Source of the DNA: Silvibacterium dinghuense
GTDB taxonomy: Bacteria > Acidobacteriota > Terriglobia > Terriglobales > Acidobacteriaceae
NCBI RefSeq assembly: GCF_004123295.1
Contig: NZ_SDMK01000001.1
Coordinates: forward strand, 496,001 to 560,000
DNA: 64,000 nucleotides
Direction of reading: 5' to 3'
Both the position numbers and the translations under genes were made by a program. The notes under the pieces were generated by a model. That model was not told the origin of the DNA. It did not search any database and saw only the letters and a list, made by a program, of their open reading frames with translations. Below, piece after piece: positions 1 through 8,010 of this stretch (position 1 is the first letter of the stretch; every line of letters begins with the position of its first letter).

Positions 1-2
1 TC

Positions 3-1913
3 GTCACCGGTTCGAATCGCTGGCGCTCCTACGTGGTGGAAGCCGACATCCAGCTGATCGGTGGAGGCGATACGGGCCTGATCGCACGTGTCAGCGATAC
101 CGAACGCGGTGTGGATGCCTACAGCGGCTACTATGCGGGCCTGCGCACGCTCGACAACACGCTCGTGCTCGGACGCGCTAACCATGGCTGGACTGAATTC
201 CCTCCGCAGCATTTTCCCGGAGGCATCGTGCCAGGACGCTGGTATCACCTGCGCCTGTCTGTGCAGGGCTGCACCATCACAGCCGACGCCCGGGGCATCG
301 ACGCACCCGGAGCCACGCAGATCCGCGCGGAAGATCCCCACTGCCTGACCGCGGGCAAAGTCGGACTGCGCTCCGTGGCCGCAGGTGGTATGTGGAAAAA
401 TGTGCGGATCACGGAACTGCCGGAGAACGCCGGCCCTCCAGCGCCGACGCCGCACATGATGGTCTATCCCACCAGCCAGGGCTCGATGCCTTCTTCGACC
501 AATGAAGTGCCCCCATCGCTGATAAGTGAATCGACGCCTGCGCATCAGGCCGTTTCGATTCGCAGTCTTCGCATGCTTTCCACGAGCCGGCCTGAGCATG
601 TCACGATACACGGCGTGGTCACCAGCACGACCCCCAGTCTGTACGTCCAGGACCGTAGCGGAGGTGCGCTGGTACAGCTGGACCGCCCGACGATTCTGCG
701 CCTGGGCGACGAAGTGGAAGTAGAGGGCGAAGCTCACCCGCAAGGGCTTATAGTGCTGATCACCCGGGCTATGGCAAGCCGCATCGGAGGCACGTCTCCG
801 CTGCCACCCTCCTCTGTCACTGCGGATCAGGCGGCAACCGGCATGTATTCCGACATGTACCTTGAGGTGCAGGGACAGTTCGACAGTATCGAGCCTTATG
901 GGACGCAGGGCAGCCTGATCAGCATGCATGATGGGATGCAGACCTTTCGCGCCATCGCCGATACACCCGAGGCCACAGCGCGCTTCCGCAGCCTGGACAG
1001 GCACAGCACGATCCGCATTCGAGGCATCTGCGTCCTTGGCTCGGAATACACGAATGATATGGTGCCGTTCGCACTCCTTGTAAGCTCGCCCGAGGATGTA
1101 AAGATCATCGACGGTCCCCCCTGGTGGAGTCCGGAACACCTGATCCTGATGGCCATCGTCATGCTGGCCCTGGGATTCGTCGTGCAGATGCTGCTCAGCC
1201 GTGCCGAGAAATGGCGCCTGCATGCGGTGATCCGCGAGCGCGAGCGGCTGGCAAACGAGCTGCACGATACCCTGGCCCAGAGTTTCGCCGGAATCGGCTT
1301 CCAGTTGCGCGCGATCCGCAACAGGCTGGCAAAAAAGGATGTGGAAATCGATGTACCGTATCTGCTCGAAGACCTGAAGATCGCCACCGATCTCGTTCGT
1401 CACAGCCATGACGAGGCCCGGCGCAGCATCACTACGCTGCGGCCCGAAGCCATCGAGTCCAGAGGGCTGGTCGCAGCGCTTGAAATGACAGCCCGGCGCA
1501 TCGTAGCCCGCGGCCAGATCGCGATCGATATCCGCGTGCGCGGCGAAGCACGCCCACTTCCCCTCCACATGCTCGATTCCCTCTTCCGTATCGGGCAGGA
1601 GGCCATCTCGAATGCCATCCAGCATGGACATCCCACGCGGATTCATATTGAGGTGGAATATGGAGAGCGCTCCATTATTCTGGTAGTGGAAGACAATGGC
1701 ATCGGGTTTGTGCCGCGAGCAGACTCCGGCGGCTTTGGGCTCTCCGGAATGCGGCGCCGGGCAGAATTGATCCGCGGCACCCTCGAAGTCCGAAGCGACC
1801 CTGGCGGCGGCAGCCAAATTCGGGTAGAAGTACCAAATCCAGAACGCCAGCCATGGTTTCTACGTCTGACATATAGAAAACGCAAAAGTCAGGAGAACAT
1901 CACAGATGTCTAG
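3..1913 (+). CDS. NarL-family sensor histidine kinase, 5' partial
   Basis: The reading frame is open to the window edge, so the true start lies upstream; the first internal start codon is GTG at 33. Counting residues from that GTG, the N-terminal 130 residues resemble a concanavalin/LamG-like beta domain and residues about 170-360 an OB-fold-like beta domain. A single membrane helix follows at about 367-388. Next comes a HisKA_3 dimerisation domain with the phosphoacceptor His411 in ELHDTLAQ, then an HATPase_c domain with an N box (EAISNAIQHG), a DNGIGF G1 box and a GGFGLSGM G2 box. The kinase should sense an extracytoplasmic signal and phosphorylate the regulator downstream, whose ATG overlaps this gene by 8 bp. 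The kinase call is firm; the ligand of the beta domains is unknown. Confidence 0.9.
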   Translation, partial: VTGSNRWRSYVVEADIQLIGGGDTGLIARVSDTERGVDAYSGYYAGLRTLDNTLVLGRANHGWTEFPPQHFPGGIVPGRWYHLRLSVQGCTITADARGIDAPGATQIRAEDPHCLTAGKVGLRSVAAGGMWKNVRITELPENAGPPAPTPHMMVYPTSQGSMPSSTNEVPPSLISESTPAHQAVSIRSLRMLSTSRPEHVTIHGVVTSTTPSLYVQDRSGGALVQLDRPTILRLGDEVEVEGEAHPQGLIVLITRAMASRIGGTSPLPPSSVTADQAATGMYSDMYLEVQGQFDSIEPYGTQGSLISMHDGMQTFRAIADTPEATARFRSLDRHSTIRIRGICVLGSEYTNDMVPFALLVSSPEDVKIIDGPPWWSPEHLILMAIVMLALGFVVQMLLSRAEKWRLHAVIRERERLANELHDTLAQSFAGIGFQLRAIRNRLAKKDVEIDVPYLLEDLKIATDLVRHSHDEARRSITTLRPEAIESRGLVAALEMTARRIVARGQIAIDIRVRGEARPLPLHMLDSLFRIGQEAISNAIQHGHPTRIHIEVEYGERSIILVVEDNGIGFVPRADSGGFGLSGMRRRAELIRGTLEVRSDPGGGSQIRVEVPNPERQPWFLRLTYRKRKSQENITDV

Positions 1914-2742
1914 CACCTCGGAAACGCTTACTGCATCCCGGATCCGGATTTTAATTGCAGACGATCACCCTGTTGTCCGCGCCGGTCTGGCCAGCATGCT
2001 GGCAACCTATCCCGATATGGAAGTCGTGGGCAGCGCGGCAGACGGAGAACAGGCCGTGGCTGTACTGACTGGTGGCAATCCCGCCGTCGATGTCGTCATG
2101 CTGGACCTCCGCATGCCGAAGAAAAACGGTATCGAGACACTCAAGGCACTTCGGCAGACAGGCAGTCAGGCGCGGGTGGTGGTCATCACCAGCTATGAGA
2201 GCGATGAGGACATCTACCAGGCAGTAAAGGCCGGCGCCCAGGGATACGTTCTGAAGGCCTCGTCTGATGAGGAGATCATCGACGCTATCCGCCAGGTCCA
2301 TGCCGGAGAACGTTATCTGCCACAGCACATTACGACGCGTCTGGCTGAGCGCATGCCCCGCGCCAACCTCGATCTGCGCCAGATGGAGATCCTCGACCTG
2401 ATCGCGCAGGGCATGACCGGTCCGGAAATCTCCGAACGCATGACGATCGATGACCGCGAGATCTGGCATCAGCTCAACACCATCATCGAGGCGCTGGAAA
2501 AGTCGGAAGACAGCAACGAAGACTATACGCCGGGCAGCGCACGCCAGCGGATTACCATTGCCGACGTGGCGCGCAAGGCCGGAGTTTCGATGTCCACGGT
2601 TTCGCGTGTGCTCCATAACAAGGGCAAACACACGGACGAAACCCGCCGCGCCGTCATGAAGGTAGTCAAGGAATATGACTTCCAGCTCAATGGCACAGCT
2701 GCATCGCTGGCGATGATGCGCGGCGGCTCACAGCACGCATAA
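1906..2742 (+). CDS. Response regulator with degenerate LuxR HTH and C-terminal LacI-type HTH
   Basis: The 278-residue protein begins with a canonical receiver: the acidic pair in IADDHP, phosphoacceptor Asp67 in MLDLRMP, and the Lys in YVLKASS. Residues about 152-195 align by eye with a LuxR/GerE HTH (MEILDLIAQGMTGPEIS) but lack its usual C-terminal half. Residues about 214-268 form a clear LacI-type headpiece (ITIADVARKAGVSMSTVSRV). The expected architecture is receiver plus one LuxR HTH, so this looks like a fusion or an exchanged output domain. The ATG overlaps the kinase stop by 8 bp with an AGGAGA ribosome site 11-16 bases upstream, so kinase and regulator are co-translated partners. 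It converges on the downstream kinase-TPR gene. Confidence 0.85.
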   Translation: MSSTSETLTASRIRILIADDHPVVRAGLASMLATYPDMEVVGSAADGEQAVAVLTGGNPAVDVVMLDLRMPKKNGIETLKALRQTGSQARVVVITSYESDEDIYQAVKAGAQGYVLKASSDEEIIDAIRQVHAGERYLPQHITTRLAERMPRANLDLRQMEILDLIAQGMTGPEISERMTIDDREIWHQLNTIIEALEKSEDSNEDYTPGSARQRITIADVARKAGVSMSTVSRVLHNKGKHTDETRRAVMKVVKEYDFQLNGTAASLAMMRGGSQHA

Positions 2743-2750
2743 AGCCCATT

Positions 2751-5030
2751 CTATTGCGCCGAGGCCAGCAGCTCGCTCGTCATCATCTCCGCGCTGCTGG
2801 CCAGGTCAAGCTCTCCGAGCAGGGCCTGGAAGCGTGGCTGCTCGCGAATCGGATCGAAGAGCGGAAAGACCCGGGCATAGGCAAGAAACGCCTCGCGCGT
2901 CTTGTACGCCGTCTCCAGATGCTCCATCGCCGCTTCATATTCGCCGAGCGCAATGAGGATCATGGCCGGCGGCACTGCGGAAACAAAGCGCTTTGTCGCC
3001 ATATTCTGCAACTGGGCAAGCACGGCACGAGCCTCGTCCGTTCTTCCCCCGGTAGCCAGCGCCGCGCCATGGAAGCCAATAACAATAGGGTTATGACCTG
3101 AGACAGTCACGCTGTGCTCCAGGCACGGCATGGCCTCGGCGTGGCGGCGTAGAGCCAGTAGCGCCAGCCCCCGGCAGGCATGAGCTTCCGGATAATCCGG
3201 ATCGACGGCAAAAACCTTTTCGCATTGCTCGAGCGCCAGGTGGTGATTGCCCTGGTAGTAGTGAACCCAGGCAATGCCTGAAGAGATAGGCGAAGAAAGC
3301 GGATCGAGCTCACGCGCCGTGCGGAGCTCGTGCAGCGAAGATTCATAGCGCCCGGACTGCAGCAGCAGAATCGCGTAGAAGAAATGACTGCCGGAGAAGC
3401 CCGGATCGAGCTCAATCGCACGAATGGCCAGCTCTTCGGCGAGACGCCAGTCCCAGTTGCTGAAAAGCGCGCACTTGGCCAGCGAGATTTCCGCCTCGGC
3501 AAGATGGGGATCAAGCTCACGCGCCTTCATCGCCAGCTCGCGGCCACGAGCCCAGGCAGCGCCCGGCGGAATGACACCGAGAAACCCCAGACTGACAAAG
3601 CAGTCCGCCAGCCCGGCATGCGCGGGCGCGCACTGCGGGTCGACAACAATGGCCTGCTCAAAGCACTGCATGCCGCGCTGCGCTGCCTCCGGCGTACGCA
3701 ATCCCCAGTAGTAGCGGCCCTTCAGGTAAAGAGCATGCGCATCGATGTTCTGTGAGTAGCGCGAACGCGGGAGCGCCATTTCCCGTGTCGGCTTCATCTC
3801 AAACTTCGCGGCCACCGAACGCGCGATATCTTCCTGGATGGCGAAGATGTCCTTGAGCTCGTGATCGTACTTCTGCGACCAAAGGTGATAGCCGTGGATC
3901 GCATCCGTCAGCTGCACCGTCACACGCAACCGCTCGCCGAACTGGCGCACGGAGCCCTCGAGGATCGTATTCACATTCAGCCGTTCCGCGATGGCGCGGA
4001 TATCCTGCGCCTTGCCCTTGAATTCAAATGCCGAGGTATGCGAGACGACACGCAGTCCCTTGAGCTGCGAAAGCAGGTGGATCAGCTCATCGGTGAGGCC
4101 ATCGCTGAAGTACTCTGCCTCTTCCCCGCCGCCTACGTTGGAGAACGGCAGCACGGCAATCGTCATCGACCGCGCTTCATTGCCAGTCTTGTCCGGCATC
4201 GCGGGACTGGACGCCAGGCCATGGCGCAGAGCATGAAGATGTGCCAGCATCTCTTCCGCACGCTGGTACCGGTCCGTGGGCTTCTTCGCCAGTGCCCGCG
4301 CAATCACATGATCGAGCCCATCGGGAATGCCCGGCCGTACTTCGGAAGCAGGCGTATAGCCGGAGTGCAGAATGCCTTCCACGGCCTGGGAGGGCAGGCC
4401 GAGAAAAGGCCTGCGCCCGGTCAGCATCTCATAAAAGAGAACACCGATGGCCCACAGGTCGCTGCGATGGTCGGAGTGCCCTTCGATCTGCTCAGGCGAC
4501 ATGTATCCGACGGTGCCGACCACGGTTTCCGGAACAGCATCTCCCGAAACCGTGGCACGCGGCAGCTTCACCAGGCCGAAATCGAGAATCTTGGCGATGC
4601 CATCGGCAGTGATGATGATGTTTTCCGGCTTGATATCGCGATGCACCAGCCCCTGACGATGAGCCTTGGCAAGCCCCTGGGCGATGTCGACGGTATAGTG
4701 CAGCGCATCCTCCGGAGCAAGCGGACCGCGGAAGAGCTTGCGGCGCAGCGTCTCGCCATCGTAGTAAGCCATAACGATGAGCAGCTGTCCGGCTTCGTCC
4801 TTCTCGATTTCGTAGATAGTGCAGACATTCGGATGATCGAGCGAGGAAGCGGCGCGGGCTTCCTGCATGAAGCGCTCTACGGCGGCCTCATCGGAAGAGC
4901 GCTGTGGCTTGAGCACCTTGATAGCGACAGAGCGCTCGAGATTCAGGTCGCGGGCTCGATACACGATGCCCATGGCGCCTTCCGCCAGCAGTTCCTGGAT
5001 CTGATAGTGCGCAATGATACGTCCGATCAT
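2751..5030 (-). CDS. Eukaryotic-like Ser/Thr kinase with TolB/FlgO-like domain and TPR repeats
   Basis: The 759-residue protein starts with a complete Hanks-type kinase domain (residues about 5-265): glycine loop AEGAMGIVYRA, VAIKVLK lysine, HRDIKPEN catalytic loop, DFGLVK and a VGTVGYMSPEQ activation segment. Residues about 290-410 match the TolB/FlgO-like segment common in such kinases (MTIAVLPFSNVGGG). The C-terminal half is a row of TPR helical pairs. No membrane helix is evident, so it is probably cytosolic. This architecture is common in acidobacteria and signals through protein phosphorylation with TPR-mediated partner binding. It converges on the response regulator with only 8 bp between stop codons. 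The substrate is unknown. Confidence 0.88.
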   Translation of the reverse strand: MIGRIIAHYQIQELLAEGAMGIVYRARDLNLERSVAIKVLKPQRSSDEAAVERFMQEARAASSLDHPNVCTIYEIEKDEAGQLLIVMAYYDGETLRRKLFRGPLAPEDALHYTVDIAQGLAKAHRQGLVHRDIKPENIIITADGIAKILDFGLVKLPRATVSGDAVPETVVGTVGYMSPEQIEGHSDHRSDLWAIGVLFYEMLTGRRPFLGLPSQAVEGILHSGYTPASEVRPGIPDGLDHVIARALAKKPTDRYQRAEEMLAHLHALRHGLASSPAMPDKTGNEARSMTIAVLPFSNVGGGEEAEYFSDGLTDELIHLLSQLKGLRVVSHTSAFEFKGKAQDIRAIAERLNVNTILEGSVRQFGERLRVTVQLTDAIHGYHLWSQKYDHELKDIFAIQEDIARSVAAKFEMKPTREMALPRSRYSQNIDAHALYLKGRYYWGLRTPEAAQRGMQCFEQAIVVDPQCAPAHAGLADCFVSLGFLGVIPPGAAWARGRELAMKARELDPHLAEAEISLAKCALFSNWDWRLAEELAIRAIELDPGFSGSHFFYAILLLQSGRYESSLHELRTARELDPLSSPISSGIAWVHYYQGNHHLALEQCEKVFAVDPDYPEAHACRGLALLALRRHAEAMPCLEHSVTVSGHNPIVIGFHGAALATGGRTDEARAVLAQLQNMATKRFVSAVPPAMILIALGEYEAAMEHLETAYKTREAFLAYARVFPLFDPIREQPRFQALLGELDLASSAEMMTSELLASAQ

Positions 5031-5093
5031 GGTGCATTCATTCTAGGACGTATCCATATATGGAGGTATTGGAAATAAAAAACTTACCACTGC

Positions 5094-5207
5094 ATTGTCA
5101 TCTCGACCGAAGCGCAGCGCCTGCGGTTTGCGCCTGCCCGGACAGAAAACCGCAGACTTCTCCACTCGCAGGAGCAAAAAACGTCCTGCTCCGGTCGAAA
5201 TGAAAAT
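5094..5207. repeat. REP-like palindromic element
   Basis: A 114-bp segment is bounded by imperfect inverted ends: attgtcatctcgaccg at the left, and the complement of cggtcgaaatgaaaat at the right, with 3 mismatches over 16 bases. Inside are two further hairpins: ctgcggttt pairs with aaaccgcag, and gcagga pairs with tcctgc. It lies between the dehydratase stop and the promoter side of the kinase-TPR gene. This looks like a chromosomal palindromic repeat or small MITE rather than a terminator, since no T run follows. Copy number elsewhere cannot be judged from the window. Confidence 0.55.
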
Positions 5208-5226
5208 TTGCGTAATGGCGATATGG

Positions 5227-5256
5227 AGACGCCACCTCTAGAGACACCACCTCTAG
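5227..5256. repeat. 15-bp tandem duplication
   Basis: Two head-to-tail 15-bp units (agacgccacctctag and agacaccacctctag, one difference) lie just beyond the stop codon of the dehydratase gene. No function is evident. Confidence 0.6.
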
Positions 5257-5261
5257 CCAGT

Positions 5262-6680
5262 TCACCCCTGTAGAGGGCAAAGAAGACGCCTGGCAACAGC
5301 GTAAAACTGCCAGGCGCCGTCCATGCGCGCCAGCTGGCGCTCGAGCTCGTCCTCGTGCATCGTGGTGACGGCCTCTTTCGCCGCGGCATAGCCGGAGCGC
5401 GGAAATACTTCGTTTCCGGAAGCACCGTTGAGAGCAATGGCGCGGGCATCCGCAGAGAGCGTGAAGCGAGGAAGATCGAGCTGTGCGAGCGCACGGTGCT
5501 CTTCTTGAAGAAGAAAAGAAAATGCGGTTCTTTCCCCGTCGAGCTCAGGAAGGACGACGGCTCCTGGGTTTCCGGTAAAGAGCGCATGGGCCAGCGCGAG
5601 ATAGTAGTCCTGCGTATCGCGCACCACGTAGCGAATCTCCAAATCCCTGGCCTGCTCCAGATAATCCAGCAGAAGAGAGCGATGCCTGGAGACCCAGTTC
5701 CACGTGAGTCGAAATCCGTCCACCTGCTCCTGTGCAAAGAGCTCGGGAGCGATACCGGCCGAGTCCTCGACAGGGACGCTGCACGAGGGGCGCAGATGCA
5801 GCACGGGAGTGGCGCAGTGGCTGTCCACCGGAAACGGAAGATGCCGCTCGCGGACAAAGCCCAGCGCAGAAAAGTCGGAGCCATCCACCCGCGGCACCGG
5901 GATCATGCCCGTGCGCAGAACCGAGGCCGGCCCCGCATCCAGCGAAGGCTGAAGCAGCGTCTCGGCATCCACCAGAACAGGATCGGGACCACAGGCGATG
6001 AGATTTTCATAGTGGACATCCGTTGCCTGCAACAGATGCAGCAGGCACAGCAGTCCTCCAGAGCGCCGATAGAAATGACGCAGCTCTTCCTCACCATGAC
6101 AGGCACGGTGCGCCATGCGCTTCGCCCATCCATAATGGCCGCGGTCGAGGACGCGGGCGGCACGAAAGCGGATCGGTGCCTGCTCCTCGTCGAATTCGTC
6201 GAGAAGCGAAGAAAACCACCCTTCGAGGGCCATGCCGCGAGGTTTATAGATCAGGCGCAGGCCTGAGGCAAACTCGAGCGATGCAACCGAGCGGCCTCCA
6301 TGATGACGATGCGAGAGCTCGCCATGAATGCCGACAAGCCGCCTCGCCGGGCGTCCAAAGGTTCTGTGAATCGCGTCGCTGTCCTCAGCCAGCCGGGTAA
6401 ACAGCTCGCGCTGACTCTCGATCCAGCAACCCGACGCCCGATCAAGCCACAAGGCTCCAAGCCCGAAACGGAGCATCCAGAGCAGGGTCGCAGCCAGGGA
6501 TTCGCGCAAATCCTGCCAGGCCTCAGCCGTAATGGACATCCCCTGCGGAATTTCCCGTTCCAGAATGTGAAGAGCCTTCGCCGCGCGGTTCTCGGCCTCC
6601 TCGATCAGGCGCAGCTTATGGGCAGGACCGCTGGGGATGCACTGATCGGCAAGAGCAAGAAACTGATCGGAAGGCCTCAT
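5262..6680 (-). CDS. Stand-alone LanM-type (DUF4135) Ser/Thr dehydratase, no cyclase domain
   Basis: The 472-residue protein matches the dehydratase half of class II lanthipeptide synthetases. Phosphorylation residues appear intact: Lys146 in IYKPRG, Asp221/His223/Asn226 in ATDVHYENLI, and Asp238 in VLVDAETL. Elimination-type residues also appear present (Arg350, Arg354 and Thr356 around RYVVRDTQDYY), followed by the family motif DLPRFTLSAD. Full LanM proteins are about 900-1200 residues; here the chain stops right after this domain, so the zinc-dependent LanC cyclase is absent, and the N-terminal part is also about 130 residues shorter than CylM. It is the last gene of a minus-strand cassette, 67 bp after an isoprenoid-synthase-like gene. 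The likely role is to phosphorylate and dehydrate Ser/Thr in a peptide, probably the one encoded at 7723-7932. Confidence 0.85.
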   Translation of the reverse strand: MRPSDQFLALADQCIPSGPAHKLRLIEEAENRAAKALHILEREIPQGMSITAEAWQDLRESLAATLLWMLRFGLGALWLDRASGCWIESQRELFTRLAEDSDAIHRTFGRPARRLVGIHGELSHRHHGGRSVASLEFASGLRLIYKPRGMALEGWFSSLLDEFDEEQAPIRFRAARVLDRGHYGWAKRMAHRACHGEEELRHFYRRSGGLLCLLHLLQATDVHYENLIACGPDPVLVDAETLLQPSLDAGPASVLRTGMIPVPRVDGSDFSALGFVRERHLPFPVDSHCATPVLHLRPSCSVPVEDSAGIAPELFAQEQVDGFRLTWNWVSRHRSLLLDYLEQARDLEIRYVVRDTQDYYLALAHALFTGNPGAVVLPELDGERTAFSFLLQEEHRALAQLDLPRFTLSADARAIALNGASGNEVFPRSGYAAAKEAVTTMHEDELERQLARMDGAWQFYAVARRLLCPLQG

Positions 6681-6747
6681 CGCTTCGAGGTAAATGAAAA
6701 TATCAGACGGAAGATGCGATCAGAAACTCTTGATTCAAAAATCGGAA

Positions 6748-7722
6748 TCAGGAATGCGCAATCGCGAGCATGGGCTCGCACAAGACCGCCAGTTGGATGC
6801 GGGCCTCGATCTGGCGACGGAAAAGCCCGTCCCGCCGCTCAAGATAGGCCATCACTTCCGGACTGCCCAGTTCCCCGGCGATGCAGTGCAGCCGATCCAT
6901 CCATTCCGCCATTCTGTCTGCCGCCCAGCGAAGGCCGGTACGCCCGATCCAGACTGCAACCGTCTCTCCGTGAGCCTTGCGGCGCTCCGCTTCGGAAAGA
7001 AGCCAGGTGCAGCGCCCAGAGGCAAGGTCCTCACTCCAGTCGAGCAGGTCATCATGCATCTGGTGCCATGGAGCGAACGCGTCGAGCAGGGCTCGCCACG
7101 CCGGAAGAGCATCGACACGGCCATAGCGGTAGCAAACTGCAGCCACAGGAATGAGCGCGGCAGCGGATTTGCGGGCGGAAATAGCAAGAAATTGTTCTTC
7201 TTCGATCGAGGTCAGCAGCGTGTCCGCCGACTCGGCTTCTGCCGTGCAGACAAGAGCATCCGCAAAGACCGCCCAGAAGGGACTGTCCGCAGGAAACAGG
7301 GAATGATAGGCGGAGTGAAAGCGCAGGCTGAAGAGATGCATTGCCGGAAGCGAGGCAGCCGGCACGGAATGGCCATCCATCACGTCATCGAGCATGCGGA
7401 TGAAGAAGTAGCCTTCGATGCTGGCTCTCATCAAGGCAGCCTGGAAGGCTGCATCGACCTCTCCGCAAATGCTCTGCTCCGCCCACCAGGGCAAAGCAAG
7501 AAGAGGCATCGCCTGGGGATGGAGAAAATACCCTCGCAGATCGCTAAGAGGGCAGCGATCGGAGATCCAGAGGAGAACGTTCTCAGTGAGGATGGTACTA
7601 CGCGACTGGAGACGGAATAGAACTTCTTCCAGAGCACGATCAAAGGTTGAGGACAGCAGAGGGAGGAACCACTCCTCTGCTGTCTGCCTATCTTGAGACG
7701 TCCGGCTCAAAGGAAATGCCAA
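6748..7722 (-). CDS. Class I isoprenoid-synthase-fold enzyme in RiPP-like cassette
   Basis: The 324-residue all-helical protein carries two Asp-rich motifs at positions expected for trans-prenyltransferases or terpene synthases: DDVMD (112-116) and DDLLDWSED (224-232). It also has an ARKSAAAL segment resembling the Lys-containing helix before the second motif. Overall identity to classical polyprenyl synthases looks low, so it may be a prenyltransferase, a cyclase or a divergent relative. The chosen start is a TTG that directly follows the TGA of the upstream peptide gene (TGATTG), which implies translational coupling. Placement between a precursor-like peptide and a peptide dehydratase suggests it either prenylates the peptide or makes an isoprenoid joined to it. 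The fold is fairly certain, the reaction is not. Confidence 0.7.
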   Translation of the reverse strand: MAFPLSRTSQDRQTAEEWFLPLLSSTFDRALEEVLFRLQSRSTILTENVLLWISDRCPLSDLRGYFLHPQAMPLLALPWWAEQSICGEVDAAFQAALMRASIEGYFFIRMLDDVMDGHSVPAASLPAMHLFSLRFHSAYHSLFPADSPFWAVFADALVCTAEAESADTLLTSIEEEQFLAISARKSAAALIPVAAVCYRYGRVDALPAWRALLDAFAPWHQMHDDLLDWSEDLASGRCTWLLSEAERRKAHGETVAVWIGRTGLRWAADRMAEWMDRLHCIAGELGSPEVMAYLERRDGLFRRQIEARIQLAVLCEPMLAIAHS

Positions 7723-7932
7723 TCAGGTCAGCTGTGCGCTGCCGAGCGGCCGTCCTTCCAGATCGATGCCGAGCTTCTCCACAGCAATCTCGATCTGCTT
7801 GATGGCGTCCAGAATCTCCGGCGTCGGCTCAATATCGAGCGACTTCAGAGCGCGATGCGGATCCTCGACCAGCTCCTTGCGGAAATGAGCATCGGTAAGG
7901 ACCTTATGGTAGAGCTTTTCGAACTGAGACAT
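7723..7932 (-). CDS. RiPP precursor-like small peptide (no Cys)
   Basis: This is a 69-residue acidic, mostly helical peptide. Its first 50 residues (FEKLYHKVLTDAHFRKEL, then EDPHRALKSL) resemble leader regions of the nitrile-hydratase-like/Nif11/Franean1_4349 type of RiPP precursors. The tail (LEGRPLGSAQLT) offers only Ser65 and Thr69 as dehydratable residues and there is no Cys, so lanthionine rings are not possible within the peptide. A strong ribosome site (GGAAGG) precedes the ATG. It sits between an exporter and the two presumed modifying enzymes, and its stop abuts the next start. It could instead be an accessory protein of the cassette. Assignment as a precursor is inference from size, leader-like pattern and context. 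Confidence 0.6.
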   Translation of the reverse strand: MSQFEKLYHKVLTDAHFRKELVEDPHRALKSLDIEPTPEILDAIKQIEIAVEKLGIDLEGRPLGSAQLT

Positions 7933-8010
7933 TTCTTACCTTCCGGAAAGGAACATAACAGTGTTACCGATGCCGGTCAATGCGGTTACCGATGCGACAA
8001 CAGCGCTGCT

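Noticed and set aside
8-20. ggttcgaatc, like a tRNA T-loop
   Set aside because: It lies in the open frame of the histidine kinase and no acceptor or anticodon stem is present in the available sequence.
3861-5078. 405-codon plus-strand frame opposite the Ser/Thr kinase
   Set aside because: It is antisense to the conserved kinase motifs and has no recognisable domain.
5262-7932. A classical class II lanthipeptide locus
   Set aside because: No LanC domain, no Cys in the peptide and no peptidase on the exporter, so standard lanthionine formation is not supported.
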